Notes: a model not told the origin generated them from the sequence alone. A stretch of 64,000 nucleotides of DNA from Buchnera aphidicola (Brachycaudus tragopogonis) (GCF_964059175.1 NZ_OZ060418.1:579004-643003); one strand, 5' to 3'; counted from the stretch's first letter, positions 9,496-19,023 are shown. Made by a program: numbers and translations.

Positions 9496-10626
9496 ATGTG
9501 TAAATTGCCGCCTATTAGTCTATATATCCATATTCCTTGGTGCTCAAAAAAATGTGGATACTGTGATTTTAATTCATATGTAAGCAAAGAAATTATTCCT
9601 GAAAAAAAATATATTGAACATTTATTAAAAGATTTTGAAAAAGATTTACTTTTAATTTCAAAAAGAGAAATTAATACTATTTTTATTGGTGGTGGGACAC
9701 CTAGTTTATTAAAAAGTTCATCTATAAACAAATTAATTATTGGAATTAAAGAAAGAGCATCAATTTCTCATACTGCAGAAATCAGCATCGAAGCCAATCC
9801 TAAAACAATGGAATATAAACGTTTTATCGATTATAAAAATTCTGGTATTAATCGTTTCTCTTTAGGTATTCAAACATTTAATTCACATTTATTAAAAAAA
9901 ATAGAACGAACATATGATTCAAAAGAAGCAATAGATGCAATCAAAGAAACTAAAAAAATTATTGATAATATTAATTTAGATCTAATGTATGGTTTACCTG
10001 GTCAACGACTAGAAGATGCATTATTAGATTTAAAAAATACCATTCAACATAATCCATCGCATATATCATGGTATCAACTTGGCATCGAACCTAATACCGT
10101 ATTTTATTCTAAAAAAATTCAACTTCCTCATGAAGATTTAATCTTTAAAATGTTAGTACAAGGAGAAAAATTATTAAAACAATCAGGATATCAAAGATAC
10201 GAAATATCTTCATATTCAAAACCAAATTATCAATGTCAGCATAATTTGAATTATTGGAATTTTGGCGATTATATAGGAATAGGTTGCGGTGCTCACGGTA
10301 AAATTACTCAAAAAAATGGAAAAATGTTCAGAACAGTTAAAAACAAAAATATTAATGATTTTTTAGATGGAAATTATCTTAATTCTATAAATCAAGTTCT
10401 TAAAAAAGATCAAATTTTTGAATATTTTATGAATGTTTTTAGATTATATCAACCAGTTTTTAAAAAACATTTTAGAGAAAAAATAAATATAAATGAAATG
10501 ATTATTGAAAAAAAAATTGCAATAGCCATAAAAAAAGGATTTTTAATTAACAAAATGAATTACTGGAATACAACAAAAAAAGGAAAATTTTTTTTAAATT
10601 ATTTATTAGAAATTTTCTTAGACTAA
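9496..10626 (+). CDS. hemW: Heme chaperone HemW (radical SAM)
   Basis: HemW, formerly yggW, is related to the coproporphyrinogen oxidase HemN but acts in heme delivery. The 376 residues compare with 378 in E. coli. The radical SAM motif CSKKCGYC puts the [4Fe-4S] ligands at Cys16, Cys20 and Cys23. IFIGGGTPSLL and the SAM-binding IEANPKTME follow, then LDLMYGLPGQ and RYEISSYSKP. The pattern fits HemW and not HemN, which has a longer N-terminus. It is the last gene of the gshB run and converges on trmB with 10 bases between the stops. Confidence 0.95.
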   Translation: MCKLPPISLYIHIPWCSKKCGYCDFNSYVSKEIIPEKKYIEHLLKDFEKDLLLISKREINTIFIGGGTPSLLKSSSINKLIIGIKERASISHTAEISIEANPKTMEYKRFIDYKNSGINRFSLGIQTFNSHLLKKIERTYDSKEAIDAIKETKKIIDNINLDLMYGLPGQRLEDALLDLKNTIQHNPSHISWYQLGIEPNTVFYSKKIQLPHEDLIFKMLVQGEKLLKQSGYQRYEISSYSKPNYQCQHNLNYWNFGDYIGIGCGAHGKITQKNGKMFRTVKNKNINDFLDGNYLNSINQVLKKDQIFEYFMNVFRLYQPVFKKHFREKININEMIIEKKIAIAIKKGFLINKMNYWNTTKKGKFFLNYLLEIFLD

Positions 10627-10636
10627 AGACAATCTC

Positions 10637-11356
10637 TTAGTATTGTAACTGAAACATTAAATCAAAAATCTTATTACCTTGATCGCATCCTCTTCTTTCA
10701 AACTTAGTTATTATACGTGAAACAGGTCGTACGATAAAATTGTTTTGTTTTGATAAATTAATATAATTTGTAATATTTTTTATTTTTTCTAATATGTAAA
10801 AAGCATAATCTTCTGAATCAGTAGCAATATGTAATCTACCGCCAATAATCAATTTTTTAGATAAAGACCTTAAAAAATTGCTTTGTAATAGTCTTCTTTT
10901 ATGATGACGTTTTTTTTTCCAAGGATCTGGAAAAAAAATTTGGACTGTTGATAAAGTTCGATTCATAATCATATTATCGATAACTTCAACCACATCATAA
11001 TAAATAATTCTTAAATTTTTAATTTTAGAAATATAAGCAAAATTTAAACAAGATCCTATTCCTGATTTATATACTTCTATCCCCAAAAAATTTTTATTAG
11101 GAAAATTTTTTGCAGTTTGAACTAAAGACTCTCCTGAACCAAAACCAATCTCCAATACAATCGGAGCTGAACAATTGAAAATAGACAAAAAATTTAATTC
11201 CTTTAATTGAAAATCAATTCCAATAAAAGACCAATATTTTTCAATTGATTTCATTTGACATTTAGTAATACGACCTTTACGACAAACAAAACTACGAATT
11301 TGACGTAAAAAAGTACCATTTTGATCATATTGAGGTGTTATAATATTATTTTTCAT
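10637..11356 (-). CDS. trmB: tRNA (guanine-N7)-methyltransferase
   Basis: TrmB uses S-adenosylmethionine to methylate G46 in the variable loop of tRNAs. The 239 residues equal E. coli TrmB. The SAM-binding motif LEIGFGSGESLVQTA is near residues 70-84, and the diagnostic FFPDPWKKKRHHKRR and HIATDSEDYA carry substrate-binding residues. It is next to mutY in divergent orientation, as trmB and mutY are in E. coli. The start is the only ATG that fits the family. Confidence 0.96.
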   Translation of the reverse strand: MKNNIITPQYDQNGTFLRQIRSFVCRKGRITKCQMKSIEKYWSFIGIDFQLKELNFLSIFNCSAPIVLEIGFGSGESLVQTAKNFPNKNFLGIEVYKSGIGSCLNFAYISKIKNLRIIYYDVVEVIDNMIMNRTLSTVQIFFPDPWKKKRHHKRRLLQSNFLRSLSKKLIIGGRLHIATDSEDYAFYILEKIKNITNYINLSKQNNFIVRPVSRIITKFERRGCDQGNKIFDLMFQLQY

Positions 11357-11476
11357 ATCTAATTACTGTTTTTATTTTAATTAAATTAATTTTTATTTAA
11401 TTATACTAGAAAAGTATTAATATTTTATTTTTTTTAAGCTTAACTGTAAATTTTTACAAAAAATGGTTTTATTATA

Positions 11477-12523
11477 ATGACAATATACTCTTTTTCACAA
11501 TTAGTTATAAACTGGTACCATGAAAACGGTAGAAAAAATTTACCATGGCAAAAAAATAAAACATTATATATTGTCTGGATATCTGAAATCATGTTACAAC
11601 AAACTACAGTAAAATCTGTTATTCCATATTTTAAAAAATTTATATCAACTTTTCCAAATATAAAATCTCTCAATAATAGCACATTAGATGAAGTTTTATA
11701 TTTATGGAGTGGTCTTGGATATTATAGTAGAGCTAGAAATATTTACAAATCAGCTCAAATTATTACTAATAAATATGAAGGAATTTTTCCTAGTAATTTT
11801 TCAGATGTTATCAAACTACCAGGAATAGGGAGATCTACAGCAGGAGCAATTTTATCATTATCATTAAATTTTTTTTACCCTATCTTAGATGGTAATGTAA
11901 AAAGAGTTTTAATTCGATATTATGGCATAACAGGATCTGTAAAAGATAAAAAAATAGAAAAAAAGTTATGGTCTATAATAGAAACGATCGCACCAGTACA
12001 TAATACCGGAACATTTAATCAGGCGATGATGGATATAGGTGCATTAATTTGTCTTCATAAAAATCCAAAATGTGGTATTTGTCCATTAAGTAAAAGATGT
12101 ATTGCAAAAATAAAAGAACAATGGGAACATTATCCTTTAAAAAATACTAAAAAAATATTTACTATAAAAACATCTTGGTTTATTTTAATAAAATTTAACG
12201 ATACATTTTGGATGGAAAAAAACACAAAAAAAGAAATTTGGAAAAATTTATTTTGTTTTCCAAATTTTGATACTAAAGAAATTGCACTAAATTGGTTAAA
12301 AGAAAATAAAATTAATACAAATAAATATGAAAAAATGACACCTTTTTTTCATAAATTCAGTCATTTTATTTTATATATTTATCCTATTTTAATTCAATTA
12401 TCTTCTTTAAAATTTTATAAAAAAAATAAGATTGGCCTTTGGTATAATGTAAAAAAACCTCAACGTATAGGTTTACCGAAACCTGTGCAAACAATACTAC
12501 ACAATCTTATGAAAAATATTTAA
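11477..12523 (+). CDS. mutY: Adenine DNA glycosylase MutY
   Basis: MutY removes adenine mispaired with 8-oxoguanine. The 348 residues compare with 350 in E. coli. Catalytic Glu37 lies in ISEIMLQQTT and Asp138 in ILDGNVKRVL. The helix-hairpin-helix is LPGIGRSTAGAI. The [4Fe-4S] cluster ligands are Cys192, Cys199, Cys202 and Cys208, all at the same numbers as in E. coli. The C-terminal NUDT1-like domain is present but divergent. yggX follows after about 20 bases, as in E. coli. The gene is fully open, unlike mutL. Confidence 0.97.
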   Translation: MTIYSFSQLVINWYHENGRKNLPWQKNKTLYIVWISEIMLQQTTVKSVIPYFKKFISTFPNIKSLNNSTLDEVLYLWSGLGYYSRARNIYKSAQIITNKYEGIFPSNFSDVIKLPGIGRSTAGAILSLSLNFFYPILDGNVKRVLIRYYGITGSVKDKKIEKKLWSIIETIAPVHNTGTFNQAMMDIGALICLHKNPKCGICPLSKRCIAKIKEQWEHYPLKNTKKIFTIKTSWFILIKFNDTFWMEKNTKKEIWKNLFCFPNFDTKEIALNWLKENKINTNKYEKMTPFFHKFSHFILYIYPILIQLSSLKFYKKNKIGLWYNVKKPQRIGLPKPVQTILHNLMKNI

Positions 12524-12544
12524 AAAAAGGAATATAAAAAAATC

Positions 12545-12778
12545 ATGTGTCGTATAATTTTTTGTACATTTCTAAAAGAAAAATCTGAAGGTCAAGATTT
12601 TCAAGTTTACCCAGGAACATTAGGAAAAAAAATATATAATGAAATTTCTAAAAAAGCATGGGAAAAATGGATAGTTCAACAAACAATTTTAATAAATGAA
12701 AACAAACTGAATATGTTTAACTTAGAAGATCGTAAAAAAATAGAAAAACATATGACGCTGTTTTTATTTAAGAAATAA
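12545..12778 (+). CDS. yggX: YggX, iron trafficking / oxidative protection protein
   Basis: YggX is a small protein linked to protecting iron-sulfur clusters from oxidation. The 77 residues are shorter than the 91 of E. coli. The alignment is close through [19 protein letters not shown], the [18 protein letters not shown] helix and [10 protein letters not shown], and the protein then stops at FLFKK. About 14 residues of the C-terminal tail are missing. AAAAAAGGAA lies a few bases before the ATG. It is co-directional with mutY and murI. Confidence 0.95.
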   Translation: MCRIIFCTFLKEKSEGQDFQVYPGTLGKKIYNEISKKAWEKWIVQQTILINENKLNMFNLEDRKKIEKHMTLFLFKK

Positions 12779-12852
12779 ATTTATACTGTATAAAATGATT
12801 ATTTTTTTATATTTTATATAAAACTCTTCATCTATTAAAAAAATAAAAAAAA

Positions 12853-13632
12853 GTGCTTATATTTGATTCTGGTATAGGTGGTTTATCTATATTAAACCAT
12901 ATAAAAAAAATATTACCAAATATGAATTATATTTACATGTTAGATAATCAAGCTTTTCCTTATGGAAATAAAAAAAAATCTTTCATCATTGAAAGAAGTA
13001 TAACAATTATTCAGACAATAAAAAAAAAATATCCTATTAAAATGGTCATAATTGCATGTAACACAGCAAGTACTATAGGATTATCTATTTTAAGGAAAAA
13101 ATTTACTTTTCCTATTATCGGAATATTTCCTGATATTAAATCTGCCAAACAACTAACTAAAAATAAAATTATTGGTTTAATAGCAACAAGAGCAACTATT
13201 CATTCTTATTATACTAAGAACATAGTCTATCATAATGATGATAATTTTATTAAAATAATAGCTACAAATAAATTAGCTTTAATAGCAGAAAAAAAAATAA
13301 GAGGTGTCGTTGCTAAAAAAAAAGAATTACAAAAAATATTTAAAATATGGACTACTCTTTCGGTACAACCTGATACAATTATATTAGGTTGCACCCATTT
13401 TTTATTTTTAAAAAAAGAAATTAAAGAAATTTTATATAAATCTATCTATTTTATCGATTCAACAGAAAAAATGGTATGTGAAATTAAAAAATGTTTAAAA
13501 CAATTAAATATAAAACAAAATATAAAAGAAAATATCATTTTTTATTCAAAAAAAAATGATAATTTTAAACAATTATTGTCTTGTTTAAAAAAATATTGCT
13601 TTCAAAAAATAAAATATATTAATTTAAATTAG
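12853..13632 (+). CDS. murI: Glutamate racemase
   Basis: MurI makes D-glutamate for peptidoglycan. The two catalytic cysteines are in ACNTAS (Cys69) and LGCTH (Cys180), counting from the GTG at 12853, and the substrate loop is FDSGIGGLS. This gives 259 residues against 285 in E. coli, whose N-terminal extension is not conserved. The GTG is the first usable start: an in-frame TAA lies three codons upstream, and eight A residues precede it with no Shine-Dalgarno. The true start may lie in another frame before the A run, so the N-terminus is uncertain. The last 14 bases overlap the end of the convergent sbcB. Confidence 0.9.
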   Translation: MLIFDSGIGGLSILNHIKKILPNMNYIYMLDNQAFPYGNKKKSFIIERSITIIQTIKKKYPIKMVIIACNTASTIGLSILRKKFTFPIIGIFPDIKSAKQLTKNKIIGLIATRATIHSYYTKNIVYHNDDNFIKIIATNKLALIAEKKIRGVVAKKKELQKIFKIWTTLSVQPDTIILGCTHFLFLKKEIKEILYKSIYFIDSTEKMVCEIKKCLKQLNIKQNIKENIIFYSKKNDNFKQLLSCLKKYCFQKIKYINLN

Positions 13633-15064
13633 AATATTTATCCAATAAATCCTTATACTTATCTAGACTATATTTCAATAAACAATTAAGCAAAATAATT
13701 TTTTCTGAATTAAAACAATATTTTTTTAATAAATCTTCAATTTTATTTTGATAGTTTTTTAATGAAACCGGTTGTATAATTTCAAAACAATGTTTTAACC
13801 ATATCTTTTTTTCATCATTATTTAATAATTCAAAAAAATTACGAGCACGATAACGAAAAAACAAAATTTTTAAACGAGAATCATGAAAATCAAAATTAAT
13901 ATTTTTTAAAAAAATCGGTTCAGTCTCTCTAACAATTTTTATATTTTTTTTATCAGATAAATTAAAAAAAGAATCATAGATTTGCAAATCTACGTTTAAA
14001 GATTGTTTATTATTAATTTCTTGCGAAAAAATAATTTGTATCTTTTTAATAAAACCTTTATTTTCTTTTAAATATTTAATTTTTCTATGATATAAATCGA
14101 TATTTATTTTTAATCTATTACAATCTTCTTTACGAAGAACTGTCATAGGTGCTAAAACAGGACAACGATTAAGATATAGTAATACTATACCTAAATTAAA
14201 TAAATGTTTAATATTATTGTATTTGTAAGTTATTTTTTTACAGAATAATATTATTTTCTCTATATCTTTGAATAAATCAATAGAAATTAATATATTTCTA
14301 TTATTTTTATGCCAAATTATAGGAATAATACAAGTCATATTATGACGCACAGAACCGAAATAACTAGAAACATACACTATTGGTTGATTATTTTTTAAAT
14401 TAATTAATTTATATAATTCATTTTTTTTTCTATTTTTGAAAAAAAAATCGAATAATTTCGGTTGATTTTTTTTTATAAGTTTTGCTATTTTAATAGTAGC
14501 ATGTACATCTGATAGGGCATCATGTGCATTTATATGTCTAATATTATTAATCTGTGTTAAATTAGAAAGTTTGAAGTTAGGTAGTCCTAATTCATTTTTA
14601 GGCCATTTTATACCATTTGGTCTTAAAGCATAACATGCTCGTATTAGGTTTAATAGATCCCAACGAGAATTACCATTCTTCCAACTCCATTCATAGGGAT
14701 CAAAAAAATTTCTATAAAATATATTTCTTGTAATTTCATCATCAAAATTAATATTATTATAACCGATAACACAAGTATTCGGAACTGTTAAAATATCGTA
14801 TATTTTTTTAGAAAAATAATATTCATTAGTCCCATATTTTTGTGTATATTGAGGAGTAATTTTAGTAATTAAAACAGAAATAGGATCGGGTAAATAATCA
14901 TCTGACGGAAAACAATAAAAACACTCTGGATAATCAATTACATTTAAATTAATATCTGTTCTAATACATGCAAATTGAGCTGGTTTATCTAGTGATGTAT
15001 CTATTCCAAAAGTCTCATAATCGTAAAACAAAAAAGTAGGTTCTTTTTCTTTAAAAAGTATCAT
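13619..15064 (-). CDS. sbcB: Exodeoxyribonuclease I
   Basis: Exonuclease I degrades single-stranded DNA from the 3' end during repair and recombination. The 481 residues compare with 475 in E. coli. The DnaQ-like domain begins FLFYDYETFG with Asp15 and Glu17 as metal ligands. INAHDALSDVHATI and GYNNINFDDE carry other active-site residues. The C-terminal SH3-like and helical domains align weakly but run full length, ending in ...CLLKYSLDKYKDLLDK. It is divergent from tmaR over 70 bases; in E. coli sbcB and yeeX are also close. Confidence 0.95.
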   Translation of the reverse strand: MILFKEKEPTFLFYDYETFGIDTSLDKPAQFACIRTDINLNVIDYPECFYCFPSDDYLPDPISVLITKITPQYTQKYGTNEYYFSKKIYDILTVPNTCVIGYNNINFDDEITRNIFYRNFFDPYEWSWKNGNSRWDLLNLIRACYALRPNGIKWPKNELGLPNFKLSNLTQINNIRHINAHDALSDVHATIKIAKLIKKNQPKLFDFFFKNRKKNELYKLINLKNNQPIVYVSSYFGSVRHNMTCIIPIIWHKNNRNILISIDLFKDIEKIILFCKKITYKYNNIKHLFNLGIVLLYLNRCPVLAPMTVLRKEDCNRLKINIDLYHRKIKYLKENKGFIKKIQIIFSQEINNKQSLNVDLQIYDSFFNLSDKKNIKIVRETEPIFLKNINFDFHDSRLKILFFRYRARNFFELLNNDEKKIWLKHCFEIIQPVSLKNYQNKIEDLLKKYCFNSEKIILLNCLLKYSLDKYKDLLDKYSNLN

Positions 15065-15134
15065 TAGTTTTTTATTTTATTAAGTATAAATATCAAAATT
15101 TTAAAATTTAAAATAAACATAAAAGGTTTATAAA

Positions 15135-15443
15135 ATGGCAGATACAAAAAAATCGTTTAAAAATGTGTTAGAATTTGTTCATAAATTTAGAAGAAAAAAT
15201 AAAATTAAAAGAGAAATATGTGATATCGAAAAAAAAATTAGAGATAATCAAAAAAGAATATTACTTTTAGATAATCTTAGTCAATACATTACATCAGAAA
15301 TGAATTATGATGAAATTAAAAAAATAATTTTTATGATGAAAAACGATTATGAAGATAGAGTAGATGACTATATTGTTAAAAGCGCAGAATTGTCAAAAGA
15401 AAAAAGAAATCTATCAAAAGATTTAAAAATGATTATTGATTAA
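15135..15443 (+). CDS. tmaR: TmaR (YeeX), polar regulator of PTS enzyme I
   Basis: This 102-residue protein is the ortholog of E. coli YeeX, renamed TmaR, which clusters PTS enzyme I at the cell poles and limits its activity. The sequence is highly conserved: [17 protein letters not shown], then the coiled-coil [20 protein letters not shown] and [19 protein letters not shown]. Tyr72, the residue whose phosphorylation is required in E. coli, is kept at the same position. Only the end differs. Finding a sugar-uptake regulator in so reduced a genome is unusual. The mannitol permease gene mtlA is 14 kb away. Confidence 0.93.
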   Translation: MADTKKSFKNVLEFVHKFRRKNKIKREICDIEKKIRDNQKRILLLDNLSQYITSEMNYDEIKKIIFMMKNDYEDRVDDYIVKSAELSKEKRNLSKDLKMIID

Positions 15444-15476
15444 AAATATATACAAATTTTAAAAAAATATTTTTTT

Positions 15477-15549
15477 CTCCCCTGACTGGACTCGAACCAG
15501 TGACATACGGATTAACAGTCCGCCGTTCTACCAACTGAACTACAGAGGA
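15477..15549 (-). tRNA. tRNA-Asn (GTT)
   Basis: The reverse strand folds as a full cloverleaf starting TCCTCTG and ending CAGGGGA plus discriminator G. The anticodon loop CTGTTAATC gives GTT. It matches E. coli tRNA-Asn along nearly its whole length. The acceptor stem has one G-U pair. The 3' CCA is not encoded. Confidence 0.97.
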
Positions 15550-15558
15550 ATATAAATA

Positions 15559-15587
15559 TATATATCAAAATTTTATATACCTGTCAA
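15559..15587 (-). promoter_or_regulatory. Sigma-70 promoter of tRNA-Asn
   Basis: On the reverse strand a perfect -35 TTGACA (15587-15582) is followed by a 17-base spacer and a -10 TATATA (15564-15559). Transcription would start near 15552, only a few bases before the mature tRNA end. This is the best promoter match seen in the window. Confidence 0.65.
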
Positions 15588-15689
15588 ACATATATATGAA
15601 AAATATTTTTTTTTAAAAAAAGTATAAAATTTTAAAAAGAACTGTAGATTATTAGAAAAAATTGATTTATAGTAAAGATAATAAAAAAT

Positions 15690-15762
15690 GGCCCTTTAGC
15701 TCAGTGGTAAGAGCAGGCGACTCATAATCGCTTGGTCGCTGGTTCAAATCCAGCAAGGGCCA
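15690..15762 (+). tRNA. tRNA-Ile2 (CAT anticodon, lysidine type)
   Basis: The gene starts GGCCCTT, ends AAGGGCC plus discriminator A, and has anticodon CAT in GACTCATAATC. A CAT anticodon normally suggests methionine, but the acceptor, D and anticodon stems match E. coli ileX, the minor isoleucine tRNA whose C34 is changed to lysidine by TilS so that it reads AUA. AUA is a frequent codon in this AT-rich genome, so this tRNA should be essential. The 3' CCA is not encoded. It is divergent from tRNA-Asn. Confidence 0.9.
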
Positions 15763-15903
15763 TAATAATAAAATAAATAAAATAAAACTTAATTTCTACA
15801 TGATATTATCTAATAAATATCATGGTATTTTAAATATCAATTAAAATATTAATATTTAGAATAACATTCTAAATTTTTTATGATGAATTAGGACTTAATT
15901 TTT

Positions 15904-16548
15904 ATGGACTGGAAAAAAGAATTTATTGATTTTTCTTTTAAAAAACAAGCATTAAAATTTGGAGCATTTACATTAAAGTCTGGACGAAAAAGCCCTTATT
16001 TTTTTAATTCAGGATTACTTTCTACAGGTAAAGATATTATTAAAATTGGTGTATTTTATGCTCATTCAATTATAGAATCAAAAATAAAATTTGATATGCT
16101 GTTTGGAGCAGCATATAAAGGCATTCCAATTGTCGTAGCAACTTCTATAGCATTAAAAAATTACTATAATTTAAATATTTCATATTCTTTTAATAGAAAA
16201 GAACAAAAAAATTATGGAGAAAAAGGAGATTTGATTGGAAAAAATATTCAAAATAAAAAGATTATTATTTTAGATGATGTGATAACATCAGGTACAGCAA
16301 TACGTCATTCGATTGATATAATTGAAAGAAAAGGAGCACATATATCTTCTATATTTGTACTTTTAGATCGCAAAGAAAAAGGAAAAAGAAATTTACATAC
16401 TATCAATCATCTTACAAACAAAACAAGTTATAAAATTACTTCAATAATTACTATTGAAGATCTAATCTCTTATTTATTAGAAGATAAAAAATTAAAAAAA
16501 CATATACCTGGATTAATAAAATATCGTGAAAAGTATGGTATTTATTAA
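15904..16548 (+). CDS. pyrE: Orotate phosphoribosyltransferase
   Basis: PyrE joins orotate to PRPP to make orotidine monophosphate in pyrimidine synthesis. The 214 residues compare with 213 in E. coli. The PRPP-binding loop [18 protein letters not shown] is at about residues 120-137. [17 protein letters not shown] near the start and [13 protein letters not shown], the flexible catalytic loop, are all present. The stop overlaps the convergent dut stop by four bases. E. coli pyrE and dut are also close neighbours. Confidence 0.97.
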   Translation: MDWKKEFIDFSFKKQALKFGAFTLKSGRKSPYFFNSGLLSTGKDIIKIGVFYAHSIIESKIKFDMLFGAAYKGIPIVVATSIALKNYYNLNISYSFNRKEQKNYGEKGDLIGKNIQNKKIIILDDVITSGTAIRHSIDIIERKGAHISSIFVLLDRKEKGKRNLHTINHLTNKTSYKITSIITIEDLISYLLEDKKLKKHIPGLIKYREKYGIY

Positions 16549-17000
16549 GTAAGACCAGAATGACCAAAACCTTTTTTCGCACGCGATGTTTTATTAAATT
16601 TTTCTACTAAAGAAAAAGATGGCTTGATAATTGGAACAAATACTATTTGTGCCACTCTATCGTCCGGGTTAATATAAAAATCTTTTTTACTACGATTCCA
16701 TAGAGATATCATTAATTGCCCCTGGTAGTCAGAATCAATTAAACCAATTAAATTTCCTAATACAATACCTTTTTCATGACCTAATCCAGAACGCGGTAAA
16801 ATAAAAGCTGTAATATTAGGATTTTCAATATATATTGCTATTCCAGTTGGAACTAAAATAGTTTTGTACGCTCGTAATCTAGTCTTTTTTTCTAAACACG
16901 CCCTAAGATCTAAACCAGAAGATCCTGAAGTTGCATAAGTAGGAAACGAAAAATTTTTTTTTGTACGTAAATTTAAAATCTGTATTTGAATTTTATTCAT
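16545..17000 (-). CDS. dut: Deoxyuridine triphosphate nucleotidohydrolase
   Basis: dUTPase converts dUTP to dUMP, which keeps uracil out of DNA. The 151 residues equal the family length. The trimeric dUTPase motifs are all visible: [11 protein letters not shown] near residue 24, [34 protein letters not shown] with the catalytic Asp, and the glycine-rich C-terminal GFGHSG. It converges with pyrE and is followed upstream by cysQ on the same strand. Confidence 0.97.
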   Translation of the reverse strand: MNKIQIQILNLRTKKNFSFPTYATSGSSGLDLRACLEKKTRLRAYKTILVPTGIAIYIENPNITAFILPRSGLGHEKGIVLGNLIGLIDSDYQGQLMISLWNRSKKDFYINPDDRVAQIVFVPIIKPSFSLVEKFNKTSRAKKGFGHSGLT

Positions 17001-17044
17001 AAAAAATTATATATTTCTTATTAAAAAAAGTTTCATAATAGTAA

Positions 17045-17791
17045 TTATGCAGACGCATAAAAACCGGGATTCAGAAAAGAAGAACGAGAAGACAAACAAT
17101 AATTTAAATCTGAACCTTTCCATGTCTTTACTATTCCACCAGATGCAACAACAAGAGCATGACCAGCAGCAGTATCCCAAATATAAGTTTCTCCAAATCG
17201 TGGATAAATTTGTGCTGTTCCTTCTGCAACTAAACAAAATTTCAATGAAGAACCTAAACGTTTGATTTTATAACTTTCAACACCATCTAAATAATTTTTT
17301 AATTCTTTATCAGGATGTGAACGACTAGTAATGAACGTCGAAATCTTAGATTTAGACACCTTAATATTTTCTTTAAAACCTAACTTTTTTTCCTTCCAAG
17401 ACTCTTTATGATAAGAAGAATACAAAACGTCAAAAAAAGGAGCATATATTACTCCTAATACAGGCATCCCATCTTTAATCAAGCTAATATTAACGGTAAA
17501 TTCACCATTTTTTTTTAGAAACTCTTTTGTTCCATCTAATGGATCAATCAACCAATAATCATTCCAATGACGACAGATATCAAAATTATATATTTCTTCT
17601 TCAGAAATAATAGGAATTTGAGGAGTAATTGAAAGAAGTTCTTTTTTAATAATGTTATTGGCTTCACAATCAACATTGGTTATAGGAGTGTTATCGGATT
17701 TATAAGAAACATCTATTAATTTTTCAGCATGATAAAATTTCATAATCACACTACCAGCAAGACGTGCTATTTGACAAATTTGATTTAACAT
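17045..17791 (-). CDS. cysQ: 3'(2'),5'-bisphosphate nucleotidase CysQ
   Basis: CysQ hydrolyses 3'-phosphoadenosine 5'-phosphate, the by-product of sulfate assimilation. The 248 residues compare with 246 in E. coli. The inositol monophosphatase signature is clear: SEEE near residues 63-66, DPLDGTKEF at 83-91 and WDTAAGHALV with the last metal-binding Asp. In the E. coli chromosome cysQ is near rpsF-rplI, and the same association is kept here. It is consistent with sulfate assimilation elsewhere in the genome (inference). Confidence 0.96.
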   Translation of the reverse strand: MLNQICQIARLAGSVIMKFYHAEKLIDVSYKSDNTPITNVDCEANNIIKKELLSITPQIPIISEEEIYNFDICRHWNDYWLIDPLDGTKEFLKKNGEFTVNISLIKDGMPVLGVIYAPFFDVLYSSYHKESWKEKKLGFKENIKVSKSKISTFITSRSHPDKELKNYLDGVESYKIKRLGSSLKFCLVAEGTAQIYPRFGETYIWDTAAGHALVVASGGIVKTWKGSDLNYCLSSRSSFLNPGFYASA

Positions 17792-17834
17792 TTTAAATTA
17801 TACTTTAATGAATAACAACAGATTTTTTAAACAA

Positions 17835-18287
17835 TTAATTTTTTGAAATTATGTTAACTATAAATTCTATTTGCACCTCATTATGTGGTTGAAATATTAC
17901 TTTATGCTCTCCAATTTGACGTAATAAACCATTGGGTAAACGAATTTCTTTTTTATTTATTTTAACACCTAATGACGTCATTTCTTTTATAATATTTCTC
18001 ACACCTATTGAACCAAATATTTTACCTTCTTTCCCTACTTTAGATGATATTATTATTGATCTGATTTTTTGAATTTTTTCAGCACGTGATTTTGCTATCA
18101 GCAATTTACTAATATTTTCTTTTTCTATTTTAATACGCTGTGCTTGAAAAGATTCAACGTTTTCTTTATTAGCTAAAATAGCTTTTCCTTTTGGAATTAA
18201 AAAATTTCTTGCATAACCCGATTTTACATTAATAATTGAGCCAGAATCACCTAGTTTATGAATTTTAGATAGAAGAATGATTTGCAT
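17835..18287 (-). CDS. rplI: Ribosomal protein bL9
   Basis: bL9 binds 23S rRNA and spans the two lobes of the large subunit. The 150 residues match E. coli (149). The N-terminal RNA-binding domain MQIILLSKIHKLGD and VKSGYARNFLIPKGKA is followed by the long charged helix and the C-terminal domain with GSIGVRNI. It is the last gene of the rpsF-rpsR-rplI operon, read leftward, about 47 bases after rpsR. Confidence 0.97.
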   Translation of the reverse strand: MQIILLSKIHKLGDSGSIINVKSGYARNFLIPKGKAILANKENVESFQAQRIKIEKENISKLLIAKSRAEKIQKIRSIIISSKVGKEGKIFGSIGVRNIIKEMTSLGVKINKKEIRLPNGLLRQIGEHKVIFQPHNEVQIEFIVNIISKN

Positions 18288-18334
18288 TATTTTTTAATCT
18301 CTCTTGTGTGATAACATATAATATATAAAATATA

Positions 18335-18562
18335 TTAACGATGTTGATCAGTATATGGTAATAAAGCAAGATAACGTGCTCTTTTAATCGCTTTAGATAA
18401 TTGGCGTTGATATTTCGCTCTAGTACCAGTAATACGGCTAGGAACAATTTTACCACTTTCTGTGATATAATTTTTTAAAACAGTAATATCTTTATAATCT
18501 ATTTCTTGTACTTTTTCTGCAGTAAAACGACAAAATTTGCGACGACGAAAATAACGTACCAT
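18335..18562 (-). CDS. rpsR: Ribosomal protein bS18
   Basis: bS18 forms a dimer with bS6 on the platform of the 30S subunit. Its 75 residues equal E. coli S18, beginning [13 protein letters not shown] and ending YTDQHR, with [15 protein letters not shown] in the middle. In E. coli priB lies between rpsF and rpsR; here only 119 non-coding bases remain. A GAGGTGT Shine-Dalgarno precedes the ATG. Confidence 0.97.
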   Translation of the reverse strand: MVRYFRRRKFCRFTAEKVQEIDYKDITVLKNYITESGKIVPSRITGTRAKYQRQLSKAIKRARYLALLPYTDQHR

Positions 18563-18681
18563 TATATTACACCTCTAAAAATGGCAAATGTTATATTAAA
18601 TTTATGTAATAGAAAAAATTAAAAATATATAGTTTCTGAATAAGAGTCTTTAAATATAAACACATTATCTATAAACAGATG

Positions 18682-19023
18682 TTATTTTTTTTCTTTTTTA
18701 TCATCCTTTAGCTTCATGATAGGAGATAATTCAGTTATTTCTTTTTTCGTACTCATAATCATATTTCTAAGAATCATATTATTAAAACGAAACTCTGTTT
18801 CTAAAATATTAATAATTTTAGGATCAACTTCTATATTCATTAATACATAATGTGCTTTATGTAATTTATTAATTGAATAAGATAATTGACGTCTACCCCA
18901 ATCTTCTAATCGATGTATTGTACCAGAATTTTCGTGAATAATTTTTTTACATTTTTCTATTATTAATGACACTTTATCACTTTGATCAGGATGAATCATC
19001 AATATTATTTCATAATGACGCAT
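18682..19023 (-). CDS. rpsF: Ribosomal protein bS6
   Basis: bS6 pairs with bS18 on 16S rRNA helices 22 and 23. The 113 residues cover the whole fold: [16 protein letters not shown], the [16 protein letters not shown] strand and the [10 protein letters not shown] segment. E. coli S6 is longer because of an acidic tail that receives extra glutamates from RimK; here the tail is replaced by a short lysine-rich end. AAGGAG lies about 8 bases before the ATG. It is first in the operon, downstream of rnr. Confidence 0.96.
   Translation of the reverse strand: MRHYEIILMIHPDQSDKVSLIIEKCKKIIHENSGTIHRLEDWGRRQLSYSINKLHKAHYVLMNIEVDPKIINILETEFRFNNMILRNMIMSTKKEITELSPIMKLKDDKKEKK

Noticed and set aside
15690-15762. 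tRNA-Met from the CAT anticodon
   Set aside because: The stems match the isoleucine ileX type and differ from elongator and initiator tRNA-Met.
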